From Bradyrhizobium sp. AUGA SZCCT0158 (GTDB lineage: Bacteria > Pseudomonadota > Alphaproteobacteria > Rhizobiales > Xanthobacteraceae), in the NCBI RefSeq assembly GCF_018130065.1, contig NZ_JAFCME010000008.1, positions 124,001 to 188,000 on the forward strand: DNA of 64,000 nt, written 5' to 3'. Below the pieces are notes generated by a model, which was given only the letters and a program-made list of their open reading frames with translations, was not told the origin of the DNA and made no database searches. The position numbers and the translations under genes are program-made. Positions 52,671 through 61,768 of the stretch are shown here, piece after piece; within the stretch, counting starts at the first letter, position 1; each line of letters opens with the position of its first letter.

Positions 52671-53612
52671 TTAAAGACCCGCGCCCTTGCCGATGGCGCC
52701 GGAAAACGAACGGTCGACGATGTCGGCGGCGTTGAGCTTCTGCTTGATCAGGCCGGACCGGAAATAGAGATCGATGGTTTGCTGTTCGTCGGCCACAACG
52801 CCGTCATCGATTGGTGCAACACGAACCTTCGCCCGGCTCAGCCAGTTCAGCGGCACCGCGGGCGGAATGTTCATCAGTCTGCCCCACGTCTCGGCATAGG
52901 CACCGACATTGGTCTGCGACCACGCCCGCGCGGCCGTCAGCCGCCTGACAAAATCTTCCAGTTCCGGCCGCTTGTCGCGGATCGCGTTCGGTGTGGCGAC
53001 CTGGAATCCCAAGCCGGGCGTAAGCCCCTCCGCCGTGATCACGCGCCGCGACTGGAACAGGACTTCTTCCTGGCTGACATAGGGCTCCCATGTCGACCAG
53101 GCATCGACGGAGCCTTGCGTGTACGCAACCTTGGCGTCCGATGGCGCGAGAAACACGATCTGGACGTCGCTGGTCGACCAACCCTTCGATTCAAGCGCGG
53201 CAAGAATCAATTGATGTCCGATCGAGCCACGGCCGGTGGCGATCTTCTTGCCTTTCAAGCTTTCGAAGTCAGGGATCGGCGAGTTTATCGGGACGAGTAC
53301 CGCGAGCCCTTCGCGCGTCTGCCGGATCGCGGCGATGGCTTTCACCGGAACGTTGGCCGCCGCAGCGAAGGTGAACGGCGCGTCGCCGACCAGGCCGGTT
53401 TCGATCGCGCCCGCACTCAACGCTTCCAATAGCGGCGCCGCGGCCGCGAATTCCTTCCACTCGATCTTGTACGGAACATCCTTCAGCACGCCGGCCGCTT
53501 CCATCACGGCCTGCGAATTGCCCTTTTGATCGCCAACCCGCAACGTGGTCTGGGCATCCGCTGAGGCAATCGCACCCAGCAGGAGGCCCGCAATGAGAAT
53601 ATTGCGCATCAT
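52671..53612 (-). CDS. SsuA-like ABC substrate-binding protein, last gene of second operon
   Basis: A 313-residue receptor with signal peptide (ILIAGLLLGAIASADAQ). It belongs to a subgroup with LRVGDQKGNSQAVMEAAG, VPYKIEWKEFAAAAPLLEAL and DAWSTWEPYVSQEEVLF, closest in this window to the solitary receptor at 59321-60304. Its ATG overlaps the stop of the upstream monooxygenase gene by four bases. It is the second receptor of this operon. Confidence 0.9.
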   Translation of the reverse strand: MMRNILIAGLLLGAIASADAQTTLRVGDQKGNSQAVMEAAGVLKDVPYKIEWKEFAAAAPLLEALSAGAIETGLVGDAPFTFAAAANVPVKAIAAIRQTREGLAVLVPINSPIPDFESLKGKKIATGRGSIGHQLILAALESKGWSTSDVQIVFLAPSDAKVAYTQGSVDAWSTWEPYVSQEEVLFQSRRVITAEGLTPGLGFQVATPNAIRDKRPELEDFVRRLTAARAWSQTNVGAYAETWGRLMNIPPAVPLNWLSRAKVRVAPIDDGVVADEQQTIDLYFRSGLIKQKLNAADIVDRSFSGAIGKGAGL

Positions 53613-54709
53613 TCTGCGGCCACTCCCCGGGCAACACTGCGTCCGGCGATCAGCTGACGCGTCAGCGGGATCAGTTCGCGGCCGTAGTCGATGGCATCGG
53701 TCAGGGGATCGAAGCCGCGAATCAGGAAGTGGCTGATGCCGAGATCGTAGTAATCGCCGAACACTTCGGCGACCTGTTCGGGTGTGCCGACCAGCGCCGT
53801 GGTGTTGCTGTTGGCGCCGGTGAGCTTTGCGATTTCGGTCCACAGCCGCTTGTCGATCCTTGTCCCCTGCTCGGCCAGCGCCAGCAGCCGTTTCGCGCCG
53901 GCGGTGGCATGGCCGTCCGCCGGCTTGCGATATCCGGTCTTGTCCTGCAGCGCGGTGGCGCGGGCCAGGATTTCATCGGCCTTGACCCAGGCCTTCTCCT
54001 CGGTATCGGCGAGGATCGGGCGAACCGAGAGGCTGAAGCGCGGCGTCGGCCGGCCATGTTTCGCGGCAGCCGCGCGAACCCGCGACGTCACATCGCGCAC
54101 CTGCGCATAGGATTCGCCCCACAACGCGAACGTATCGGCATGCTTGCCCGCGACCTCGATTGCCGCGTCCGAACCGCCGCCGACGAAGATCGGAATGCCT
54201 TCGCTGCGGTAAGGTTTCAGCTGCGAGAAACCGTTCTGCACCTGATAATATTTGCCCTCATAGTTGAACGGTTTTTCGCTGCTCCATTCGGCGCGAACTA
54301 CGTCCAGGAATTCGCTGGTCCGGGCGTAGCGTTCGTCCTTGTCGTCGATGACATTGCCGTCCTGCCGCAGTTCGGTGGCGTTGCCGCCGGTGATGACGTG
54401 CAATGCGACGCGTCCACCGGACAGTTGATCGACGGTCGCAAGCTGCCGGGCAAGCAGCGTCGGCGCGGTGAAACCGGGCCGCTGCGCGATCAGGACGTTG
54501 AGCTTGTCGGTGACGCCGAGCACGTGCTGGCCGATCTGCAGACCATCCGGCGTGGTCGAGTGAAATGCCAGCAGGGCGCGATCAAAGCCTGCGTTCTCAT
54601 GGGCCTTCGCAACGGTCTCGATGTAGTACCGGTCGAGAATCCCGCCGTTCCGCACGACGGTTTCGGAAGAGTAATTGCTGCCGATGTATCCGATGAATTC
54701 CACTGACAT
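53609..54709 (-). CDS. SsuD-like LLM-class FMNH2-dependent monooxygenase
   Basis: A 366-residue luciferase-like enzyme: VEFIGYIGSNYSSETVV opening, HSTTPDGLQIGQHVLGV, RVALHVITGGNATELRQDGN, GGGSDAAIEVAGKHADTFALWGE. It is paralogous to SsuD but lacks its CED active-site block, so the substrate should differ (a sulfone, branched sulfonate or sulfonamide). GGAG precedes the ATG at 54709. It stands between the acyl-CoA-dehydrogenase-like gene and a receptor gene in one operon. Confidence 0.88.
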   Translation of the reverse strand: MSVEFIGYIGSNYSSETVVRNGGILDRYYIETVAKAHENAGFDRALLAFHSTTPDGLQIGQHVLGVTDKLNVLIAQRPGFTAPTLLARQLATVDQLSGGRVALHVITGGNATELRQDGNVIDDKDERYARTSEFLDVVRAEWSSEKPFNYEGKYYQVQNGFSQLKPYRSEGIPIFVGGGSDAAIEVAGKHADTFALWGESYAQVRDVTSRVRAAAAKHGRPTPRFSLSVRPILADTEEKAWVKADEILARATALQDKTGYRKPADGHATAGAKRLLALAEQGTRIDKRLWTEIAKLTGANSNTTALVGTPEQVAEVFGDYYDLGISHFLIRGFDPLTDAIDYGRELIPLTRQLIAGRSVARGVAAE

Positions 54710-54746
54710 GGACTTGCTCCAGAGTTTGGGACTGGTTCGTTGATAC

Positions 54747-55931
54747 TCAGACGCCGAGCACGAGGCGTCCGGCGTTGACTCGCGTGGCGTCGTCCTGCGG
54801 CGTGTGAACCCGTCCGCACAGGACATCGCGATAATGCCGCTCCAGCGGATTGGCACGGGTGAGACCATGATTGCTGGTCAGCGACAGCGCGTCTTCGAGA
54901 ATGGCGACCGCATTGTTGGTGACCGTTAGCTTGACGATGCTGGATTCGGACGCGCTGAGCTGCACGCCATCGTCGAAATCGCCGGCGAAGCTGTCGATCA
55001 GGCGGGCATTGACGGCAAGACGCGTCTCGATGCCGCCGACGATCTCCTGCACTCTCGGCAGCGTTGCCAGCGATGCGCCGAGATTGGATGGCTTCCGGTT
55101 CTTCAGGAACTCGACCAGCCAGTCGCGAGCGGCACGGGCGACGCCGTCATAAATCGCGGCGACGAAGATCGCATGCACCACGGACTGGGTGAAATCCGGC
55201 ACCCGCCAATCCTCGGGCGCGCGGACGTCGATCTCATGATCGAGCGGAAACACGACGTCTTCGAACACGATATCATGGCTGCCGCTGGCACGCAGGCCAA
55301 GATGGTCCCACGTTTCGATAATCCGCGTGCCCGGCAATCCCGCGGGCACCAGGAACAGGCCGACGCGCGTTTCCGACTCGTCGGTCTTCGCCCACACCGC
55401 ATACCATTTCAGGATCGGCGCGCCGGTGGAATAGATCTTGCGGCCGCTGAGCCGCCACCCCGTCTCGGTCCTTCGCGCGGTTGTCGCCGGCAGCCCGCCA
55501 CGCGCGGGCGAGCCCAGATCCGGCTCGACCCGCAGCGCATTGATCAGCGCCACGCCGTCGACCGCCTCGCGCGCCAGCTTGCGCGACAGACGCCCCGGCC
55601 AGCGCGTGCTGCGCGCCATCACCAGGTGCTGGATGTAATGCATCGACAGCACCAGCGCCGTCGATGGATCGGCCTTGCTGAAAATGCCGAGGATGCGCGC
55701 CGTGTCGAGCGCACCCGCGCCGTGGCCGCCCAGCGCGGTCGGTACGGTCAGCGCCAACAATCCCGCCTCGGCAAGCTCCTTGAAATTCTCGTGCGGAAAG
55801 CTGGCCTCCCGATCGTGCTGCGCGGCCCGGGCCGCAAACTCGGAAGCGAGCGCCCTCGCGCAATCATACGGCACCGGCGCGGCCTCCACCGGCGGCTCTT
55901 TACGTATCGAACTGTTGATAGCACTCACCAT
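54747..55931 (-). CDS. Acyl-CoA dehydrogenase-like flavoprotein (DszC/SfnB type)
   Basis: A 394-residue protein of the acyl-CoA dehydrogenase fold: N-terminal helical domain (FPHENFKELAEAGLLALTVP), mid beta-domain with GWRLSGRKIYSTGAPILKWY and DHLGLRASGSHDIVFEDVVFP, and a C-terminal four-helix part ending with NHGLTRANPLERHYRDVLCG. The catalytic Glu of true acyl-CoA dehydrogenases is not obvious. In sulfur loci this type (DszC, SfnB) oxidises organosulfur compounds with reduced flavin. It overlaps the ATPase gene by seven bases. Confidence 0.87.
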   Translation of the reverse strand: MVSAINSSIRKEPPVEAAPVPYDCARALASEFAARAAQHDREASFPHENFKELAEAGLLALTVPTALGGHGAGALDTARILGIFSKADPSTALVLSMHYIQHLVMARSTRWPGRLSRKLAREAVDGVALINALRVEPDLGSPARGGLPATTARRTETGWRLSGRKIYSTGAPILKWYAVWAKTDESETRVGLFLVPAGLPGTRIIETWDHLGLRASGSHDIVFEDVVFPLDHEIDVRAPEDWRVPDFTQSVVHAIFVAAIYDGVARAARDWLVEFLKNRKPSNLGASLATLPRVQEIVGGIETRLAVNARLIDSFAGDFDDGVQLSASESSIVKLTVTNNAVAILEDALSLTSNHGLTRANPLERHYRDVLCGRVHTPQDDATRVNAGRLVLGV

Positions 55932-56722
55932 GTCGCGTCCAATCCGAGCAAGCCAAGGATGCTACGGCGAAGCTCCGCCAGCCTGGGATCGCCGCGGTGC
56001 CGCGGATACGGCCGATCGACCGCGATGTCGGCCTTGATGCGCGCCGGACGATCGCCGAACACGATGACGCGGTTGGCAAGGAACAAGGCTTCCTCGACGT
56101 CATGGGTCACCAGCAGCGTGGTAAATCCCTTGCGCTGCCACAGCGCCACGATTTCGGCCTGCATCGTGATCCGCGTCAGCGAATCCAGCTTGCCGAGCGG
56201 CTCATCGAGGATGAGGATCTTGGGATCGTTGACCAGCGCCCGCGCCAGCGCAACGCGTTGCGCCATACCACCAGACAATTGATGCGGATAGGCGTTGCGA
56301 AACTGCGACAGTCCGACGAGGTCGAGCGCGGCGTCGACGCGCTGCCGCTGGCTCTTCAGGATGCCCTGCGCCTCGAGCCCGAGCGCGACGTTGTTCCAGA
56401 CGGTTCGCCACGGAAACAGCGTCGGATCCTGAAACACCACCACGCGGGACGGAAACGGTCCGGTGACGGGATCGCCGTCCTCGCGCAGCACGCCCGACCG
56501 CGGCGCCTCCAGCCCCGCGACCAGCCGCAGCAAGGTCGACTTGCCGCAGCCGGACGGACCGAGCAGCGCGAAAAACTCGCCGGGCTTGACGCTGAAATTG
56601 ACGTCGTCGAGCACCGGCAAGACGCTGCCGTCGATATCGAAGGCGTGGCTGATGCGTTCGACATCGAGCGAGGCGCCGACGGCCGGATAGGTGACCGCTT
56701 CGGCCAAAGCATGGGCTACCAT
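55925..56722 (-). CDS. ABC transporter ATP-binding protein (sulfonate/nitrate/taurine type), second operon
   Basis: A 265-residue ATPase: Walker A GPSGCGKST near residue 55, Q-loop VVVFQDPTLFPWRTVWNNV, signature [15 protein letters not shown], Walker B ILILDEPLGKLD and H-loop VTHDVEEALFLAN. It overlaps the permease gene by seven bases upstream and the acyl-CoA-dehydrogenase-like gene by seven bases downstream, so translation is tightly linked. Confidence 0.92.
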   Translation of the reverse strand: MVAHALAEAVTYPAVGASLDVERISHAFDIDGSVLPVLDDVNFSVKPGEFFALLGPSGCGKSTLLRLVAGLEAPRSGVLREDGDPVTGPFPSRVVVFQDPTLFPWRTVWNNVALGLEAQGILKSQRQRVDAALDLVGLSQFRNAYPHQLSGGMAQRVALARALVNDPKILILDEPLGKLDSLTRITMQAEIVALWQRKGFTTLLVTHDVEEALFLANRVIVFGDRPARIKADIAVDRPYPRHRGDPRLAELRRSILGLLGLDATW

Positions 56723-57756
56723 TTGACGACTCCCTTTTGCCAGATCAGCAGGCGGTCGCGCGTCCGGAACAGCAACGTGATCGCGCCCGAGCACAGCAGC
56801 GACATCACGATCAACGCGGCATACATGTTCGCGTACGCCGCCCAGCCCTGCGCCCATTGCAGATACCAGCCGAGCCCGGCCTTGACGCCGATCATTTCGG
56901 CGACGACCAGCACCGCAAACGAGGAGCCGAGGCCCATGAACAGGCCGACGAACACATGCGGCAGCGCGGCGGGAATAGCGACCTTCAGCACCAGGAACGA
57001 CGGTTTCGCGCCGAGCGTCCGCGCCACGTCGTAATAGGCATTGCTGACGCTTGCTACGCCGGACCAGGTCAGCACCGTGACCGGAAATCCGGTCGCCAGC
57101 GCGATCAGGAACGTGCTCGCGCTCCAGCTCGACGGGAAGGTGAAGAACGCGATCGGCAGCCATGCCGTCGCCGGCAGCGGACCGATGAACCGCAGCACCG
57201 GATGCACCCAGTAACCCACGCTCCGCGACCAGCCGATCGACACGCCGGTCAGGAAGCCGACAGTGGCGCCGATGACATAGCCGCCGAGCTGAAGCTTTAC
57301 AGACGCGATGATGCTGTCGAGCAATTTGGGCAGATCATCGGTGTAGACCTCGATGATGGACTGCGGCGGCGGGAAGAACGGCAGCGGCAGCCACCCGAAC
57401 TTTGCGGTCGCGACTTCCCACAGCGTCAGGAACAACGCCGAGACCAGCAGCCACGGCGCACGCCGTTGCAGGCCGGCATTGAACCGCCCGAGCCGGCTGC
57501 CCGCCACCGTCGCCAGGAAAATGGCGCCTGACATGACGAAGGCAGCGGCGGCGAGCTGATGGGTGCGCGTCCAGTCGCCAATATCCGGCCACCACAGGCA
57601 CGATATGCCAAACCCGACCCACGCCAGGCTTGCGAACACGCCAGTCCCGCCTGGCGGAAACGAGAACGCCAGCGACAATGGCCGCCCTGAAAGTGCTGCG
57701 CCTTCCTCCGCCGATTGCGCCAGTGCGACCGTCTTAGACGCCGAATACGTCGACAT
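56716..57756 (-). CDS. ABC transporter permease (sulfonate/nitrate/taurine type), second operon
   Basis: A 346-residue permease, longer than SsuC by about 80 residues because of two extra N-terminal hydrophobic segments (SLAWVGFGISCLWW; AAAAFVMSGAIFLATVAGS). The core has LPLPFFPPPQSIIEVYTDD and the coupling loop DVARTLGAKPSFLVLKVAIPAALP. GGAG precedes the ATG at 57756, which lies inside the end of the receptor gene (23-base overlap). Confidence 0.9.
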   Translation of the reverse strand: MSTYSASKTVALAQSAEEGAALSGRPLSLAFSFPPGGTGVFASLAWVGFGISCLWWPDIGDWTRTHQLAAAAFVMSGAIFLATVAGSRLGRFNAGLQRRAPWLLVSALFLTLWEVATAKFGWLPLPFFPPPQSIIEVYTDDLPKLLDSIIASVKLQLGGYVIGATVGFLTGVSIGWSRSVGYWVHPVLRFIGPLPATAWLPIAFFTFPSSWSASTFLIALATGFPVTVLTWSGVASVSNAYYDVARTLGAKPSFLVLKVAIPAALPHVFVGLFMGLGSSFAVLVVAEMIGVKAGLGWYLQWAQGWAAYANMYAALIVMSLLCSGAITLLFRTRDRLLIWQKGVVKW

Positions 57757-58834
57757 AGATCCGCTCCGCAAATTTCGCCGTATCGGTGCTGGCCTTGAAG
57801 ACCGAAACGCTCTTCAGGTCGTCCGCATAAGCCTTCAGTTCCCGCTTCAACACTTCGCCGACCGGATGGTGATGATGGGTGTGGTAGCGGACCATGGCCT
57901 GCAGATCCTGCAGGCTCGCCGTCTTGGGGGCGTAAGGCTGGAACGAAGCCGCGGCGACATCGGGATTTTGCGCGGTGAACATCGCGGCATCGAGCAGCGC
58001 TTGCGTGATGGCGCGCGCGACCTGCGGCTCTTCGCGAACCAGGCTGCCGCGCAATCCGAGGATGCAGCAGGTCTTGTCCTTGTATTCACCGTCGAGGTTG
58101 GAAGCGACCTCCTTGTAGGCAGAGTCCTTCAGCCAGATATGGGCAATCGGATCGGAGGCGAGGAACGCCTGAACTTCGCCCTTCTCGACGGCGAGCTGCA
58201 GCAGATTGCCGGGATAGGCGCGCCAGTCGACATCCTTGTTGGGATCGATGCCCTGTTTGGCAAGCTGGATCGAAAAGAAATTCTTGTCCGGCCCGCCGAG
58301 ATCGCCGACCGCAACGATCTTGCCCTTGAGGTCGGACAGCTTGTCGACGCCCGAATTGACGCGCGACAGCACCCGCATGCAGCCGCCATGGGTGCCAGCC
58401 GCGATCTTGACGTCAAACCCCTGCTCCAGCGGCTTCAGCCACCGCAACGCCATGCCGAGCCCCGCGTCGCTCTTGCCGGTCGCGATCGCCTCCAGCAACT
58501 GGTCGGTCGAGCCGCTGTAGTTGATCAGTTCGACGTCGAGATTGTGCTTCTTGAAGATGCCCTGGTCGATCGCCACTGGAACCGGCACGAGGCAGACCGC
58601 GCCGGCATTCCATGACAATTTCAGCTTTCGCGGCGCTCCGGTGAGAGCCGGCGCGTTGGAGGCGGTTCTGCAGATCGGGAATTGCGAAAAGTCGATGCCG
58701 GGCGTGGCCGCACGGAACGGAAAGGCCTGCGCGCCGAACACGCCGAGCGGCGCGGCGAGCGCCGCGGCGGCCCCGCCGCGCAGCAACGTTCGGCGATCCA
58801 GCCGCGTTGCGCTATTGTTTTCATCTCGTGACAT
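57734..58834 (-). CDS. ABC substrate-binding protein (NMT1/sulfonate type), first gene of second operon
   Basis: A 366-residue receptor with a twin-arginine signal (LDRRTLLRGGAAAALAAPLG). Core: LKLSWNAGAVCLVPVPVAID, NYSGSTDQLLEAIATGKSDAGLGMALRW and GKIVAVGDLGGPDKNFFSI. It differs in style from the SsuA paralogues and resembles NitT/TauT receptors of the CmpA/NrtA side. The motif HTHHHHPVGEVLKREL is histidine-rich. It opens the receptor-permease-ATPase-oxygenase operon that ends at 52671. Confidence 0.88.
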   Translation of the reverse strand: MSRDENNSATRLDRRTLLRGGAAAALAAPLGVFGAQAFPFRAATPGIDFSQFPICRTASNAPALTGAPRKLKLSWNAGAVCLVPVPVAIDQGIFKKHNLDVELINYSGSTDQLLEAIATGKSDAGLGMALRWLKPLEQGFDVKIAAGTHGGCMRVLSRVNSGVDKLSDLKGKIVAVGDLGGPDKNFFSIQLAKQGIDPNKDVDWRAYPGNLLQLAVEKGEVQAFLASDPIAHIWLKDSAYKEVASNLDGEYKDKTCCILGLRGSLVREEPQVARAITQALLDAAMFTAQNPDVAAASFQPYAPKTASLQDLQAMVRYHTHHHHPVGEVLKRELKAYADDLKSVSVFKASTDTAKFAERIYVDVFGV

Positions 58835-59320
58835 CCTGCACTCCTGCTCTCAAACGGCATGACGCCGCCGTCGGCGCAGCACGTCGGTGCTGCGGCCCGT
58901 TATGTTCCACACTGGCGATCGGTTATTCGGTTCAATCCCCGCGAGACTCTCATCTCGCGCCGTTGATCTGACGTTCAAATGATGCGCGGCAGCAACGCCG
59001 TCGTCAATGAAATGGAATTTTGAATGTGAAAGCGAACGGAGAGATAATCTCCACACCGATATCGTCGCGCGATGAAACGGTTTTTGCACGCTCGCAAAAT
59101 ATGCAGCGACCTCGCATCGATTCAATTCTGCTGATCGTGAACAAATTCAAGCCGCGCAGCAGACACCTTTCATTCGCGGGTGAGTAACGAGACGATCATT
59201 ACCGGTGCATCAAAATATTCAGTCAGCCATTTCATTGACTGCGCGCCTTTCGCTCGTACGCTTGGCGCATCGCTGATTGCCTCATGCAATGCGGCGGATC
59301 ATACCGGAAAGAACAAAGGC
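58835..59320. other. Divergent intergenic region without a gene
   Basis: 486 bases between two divergent receptor genes. It contains a short inverted repeat GAGAT-A-ATCTC (59041-59051), nested in GGAGA-N5-TCTCC, and an AT-rich stretch near 59090-59220 suitable for promoters. I see no coding frame with a ribosome-binding site. Confidence 0.5.
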
Positions 59321-60304
59321 ATGAACAAACTCGAATCAACGGCGCGCTCGCGCATCCGCAAATTCGGCGCCACGCTGTTTGGCGCGGCGCTGGGGCTGGC
59401 GATAACGGCTTCGGCCATGGCTGCCGACACCGTGACACTGCGCGTCGGCGACCAGAAGGGCGGCAACCGATCGCTGCTCGAAATCGCCGGATTGGCGAAG
59501 GATCTTCCCTACAAGATCGAGTGGTCGGAATTTCCTGCCGCGGCGCCGATACTCGAAGCGCTGAATGCCGGCGCGCTCGATGTCGGCTACACCGGTGATC
59601 TGTCGTTTCTCACCGTCTATGCCACCGGTGCACCGATCAAGGCGATCGGCGGCACGCGCTCCAACGCCAGCACGCAGGCAATTCTCGTTCGACAGGATTC
59701 TCCTATCAAGACGGCCGCGGATTTGAAGGGTAAGCGGCTGGCCGGAACGCGCGGCGGCTGGGGCCAGTTCCTGATCGACGCGACGCTGGAGAAAGCCGGA
59801 TACAAGGTCGACGACGCGACCTTTGCGCCACTCGGACCGGTCGATGCCAAGATCGCGCTGGTCGCCGGCTCGATCGACGGCTGGGCGGTGTGGGAGCCCT
59901 ACGTGTCCTACGCGACGCTGAAGGATAAGGCGCGCATCGTCGCCAATGGTGAAGGCCTGACGCCGACCATCACCTTCATCGTGGCATCCGATTCCGCCAT
60001 CGCCACCAAGCGGGCGGCCGTGCAGGATCTCGTGCAGCGGCTCAACAAGGCGCGGCTATGGTCGCTTGATCACCTGCCCGAATATGCCAGAAACACGTCC
60101 GAGTTGACCAAGCTGCCGGAAGACGTGCTGCTCAGTGCTTACACCGCACAGAAAACCAGCCCGATCGTGATCGACACGGCCATCGTCAAGGAAGTGCAGG
60201 AAGCCTCCGACCGCGCCACCCGCTACGGCATCCTTTCCAGGACGCTCGATGTCGGCAAGGCCGTCGATCGCAGCTTTACGGCGGCGGCCGCCGGATCGAA
60301 CTGA
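59321..60304 (+). CDS. Solitary SsuA-like ABC substrate-binding protein
   Basis: A 327-residue receptor with a signal peptide (LFGAALGLAITASAMAAD). It is close to the protein at 52671-53612 (shared LRVGDQKG, PYKIEWSEFPAAAPILEAL, WEPYVSYATL). No transporter subunits accompany it, so it probably docks on the permease of the adjacent divergent operon. The ATG at 59321 is chosen for the signal peptide; GGAAAG lies upstream. A strong hairpin terminates it. Confidence 0.88.
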   Translation: MNKLESTARSRIRKFGATLFGAALGLAITASAMAADTVTLRVGDQKGGNRSLLEIAGLAKDLPYKIEWSEFPAAAPILEALNAGALDVGYTGDLSFLTVYATGAPIKAIGGTRSNASTQAILVRQDSPIKTAADLKGKRLAGTRGGWGQFLIDATLEKAGYKVDDATFAPLGPVDAKIALVAGSIDGWAVWEPYVSYATLKDKARIVANGEGLTPTITFIVASDSAIATKRAAVQDLVQRLNKARLWSLDHLPEYARNTSELTKLPEDVLLSAYTAQKTSPIVIDTAIVKEVQEASDRATRYGILSRTLDVGKAVDRSFTAAAAGSN

Positions 60305-60326
60305 CGCCAACGCATCGACTCGAACG

Positions 60327-60355
60327 AACGGGCCGGCATCGAATGCCGGCCCGTT
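60327..60355. terminator. Bidirectional hairpin terminator
   Basis: A perfect 13-bp stem AACGGGCCGGCAT / ATGCCGGCCCGTT with a three-base loop (CGA), in the 72-base gap between convergent genes. There is no long T tract, so it may be Rho-assisted or a 3' stabiliser. Confidence 0.65.
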
Positions 60356-60376
60356 GCGCTTCGCCCGCCGAACCCG

Positions 60377-61585
60377 CTATCCCGCCGCGGCAACTTTCTG
60401 CGGCGCAACGCTGACCGCCAGTTTGCCGTAGCGGTCCTTGAACGCCTCGGTATCGATCTCCTCGAGCTGGATCGCGCCGCTCATCACACCGGCCTTCCAG
60501 GCCTCGTGCTCGGGATCGTGCTGGAATTCCGGCATCACTTCCCTGGCGAACAGCTCAAGCGAATCACAGATGTGCTCGTGGCTGTTCTTGCCGGCCTGGT
60601 TGAGCAGGATCACCTGGTCGATGTGCGAGGAACGGAAGCGCCGCAACTTCTTGCGGATGGTTTCCGGCGAGCCGATCAGGCCGCCACGAAGCGCCACCTC
60701 CTGCGCCTCCGGATTTTCGCGCTTCCACTTGTTGTATTCGTCCCACATGTTGACGGTGCCGGGGTCGGGGCGCTGCCGGTTCTGCGACGCGCCGTAATAG
60801 CGCAGCGCGAACTGGAAGAAGGTGGCGCCATCGGCACGCGCCCGCGCCTCCTCGTCGGTCTTGGCGCACATGAAGAACGACACCAGCGCCATGTTCGGGT
60901 TGATCTCGTAATCGGCGAGTTTCTTCAGCCGCTTGGTGATCGCGTTGTAATAGGCGTGCACCCAGGCGTGGGCCGCTTCCGCGCTGACGAACTGAAAGCC
61001 CAGCGCGCCAAAGCCGTTCTCGCCGGCGCGTTCGATGGTCTGCAATTGCGAGCACGCCATCCACAGCGGCGGATGCGGCTTCTGCACCGGCTTCGGCACC
61101 ACGTTGCGCAAGGGAATGTCGAAATATTTGCCGTGATGCTCGGTGCCGACCTTGGTGAACATCGGAAAGATCGCCGCGACAGCCTCCTCGAACACCTCGC
61201 GCTTGGTTTCCATGTCGCGGCCGAACGGCGTCAGTTCGGTGATCGAGGCGCTCTCGCCCATGCCGAATTCGCAGCGCCCGTTGCTGAGCAGATCGAGCAC
61301 CGCGACACGTTCGGCGACACGGGCAGGATGGTTGGTGGTGAGCTGGAAAATGCCGTGGCCGAGCCGGATTTTCTTGGTGCGCTGGGAGGCGGCGGCCAGA
61401 AACGATTCCGGCGACGGCGAATGCGAATATTCCTCCAGAAAGTGATGTTCCACCACCCAAGCATGGTCGTAGCCGAGCCGGTCGGCGGTCTCGAGCTGCG
61501 TCAGGGCATTCTGGTAGAGCCGGAGCTCATCGCCCTCTTCCCACGGGCGCGGCAGTTGCAGCTCATAAAAGATGCCGAACTTCAT
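60377..61585 (-). CDS. LLM-class flavin-dependent oxidoreductase (bacterial luciferase-like)
   Basis: A 402-residue monooxygenase: KFGIFYELQLPRPWEEGDEL opening, GYDHAWVVEHHFLEEYSHSP, RIRLGHGIFQLTTNHPARVAERVAVLDLLSNGRCEFG and MGES. It belongs to the luciferase-like family that uses reduced FMN, but not to SsuD proper. The histidine pair EHHF is conserved in its subfamily. GGGAG precedes the ATG at 61585. Being next to the sulfur genes suggests, but does not prove, an organosulfur substrate. Confidence 0.87.
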   Translation of the reverse strand: MKFGIFYELQLPRPWEEGDELRLYQNALTQLETADRLGYDHAWVVEHHFLEEYSHSPSPESFLAAASQRTKKIRLGHGIFQLTTNHPARVAERVAVLDLLSNGRCEFGMGESASITELTPFGRDMETKREVFEEAVAAIFPMFTKVGTEHHGKYFDIPLRNVVPKPVQKPHPPLWMACSQLQTIERAGENGFGALGFQFVSAEAAHAWVHAYYNAITKRLKKLADYEINPNMALVSFFMCAKTDEEARARADGATFFQFALRYYGASQNRQRPDPGTVNMWDEYNKWKRENPEAQEVALRGGLIGSPETIRKKLRRFRSSHIDQVILLNQAGKNSHEHICDSLELFAREVMPEFQHDPEHEAWKAGVMSGAIQLEEIDTEAFKDRYGKLAVSVAPQKVAAAG

Positions 61586-61768
61586 GACGTCGCTCCCGAT
61601 TGTTGTTTTGCGGCAGTGTATTCGCGGCGGGGACCAAGTCCAGCCTCGGGCATGAAACTCCAATTCCGCGCCGCGGAAGCCGGCTTGCATGGAACGCGCA
61701 AATGATTAGCTTGAGTTTCCGTTGAGTCGTGGCCGGTCACGGCCCGCTCGCCCCTCCGCCGAGACCAC

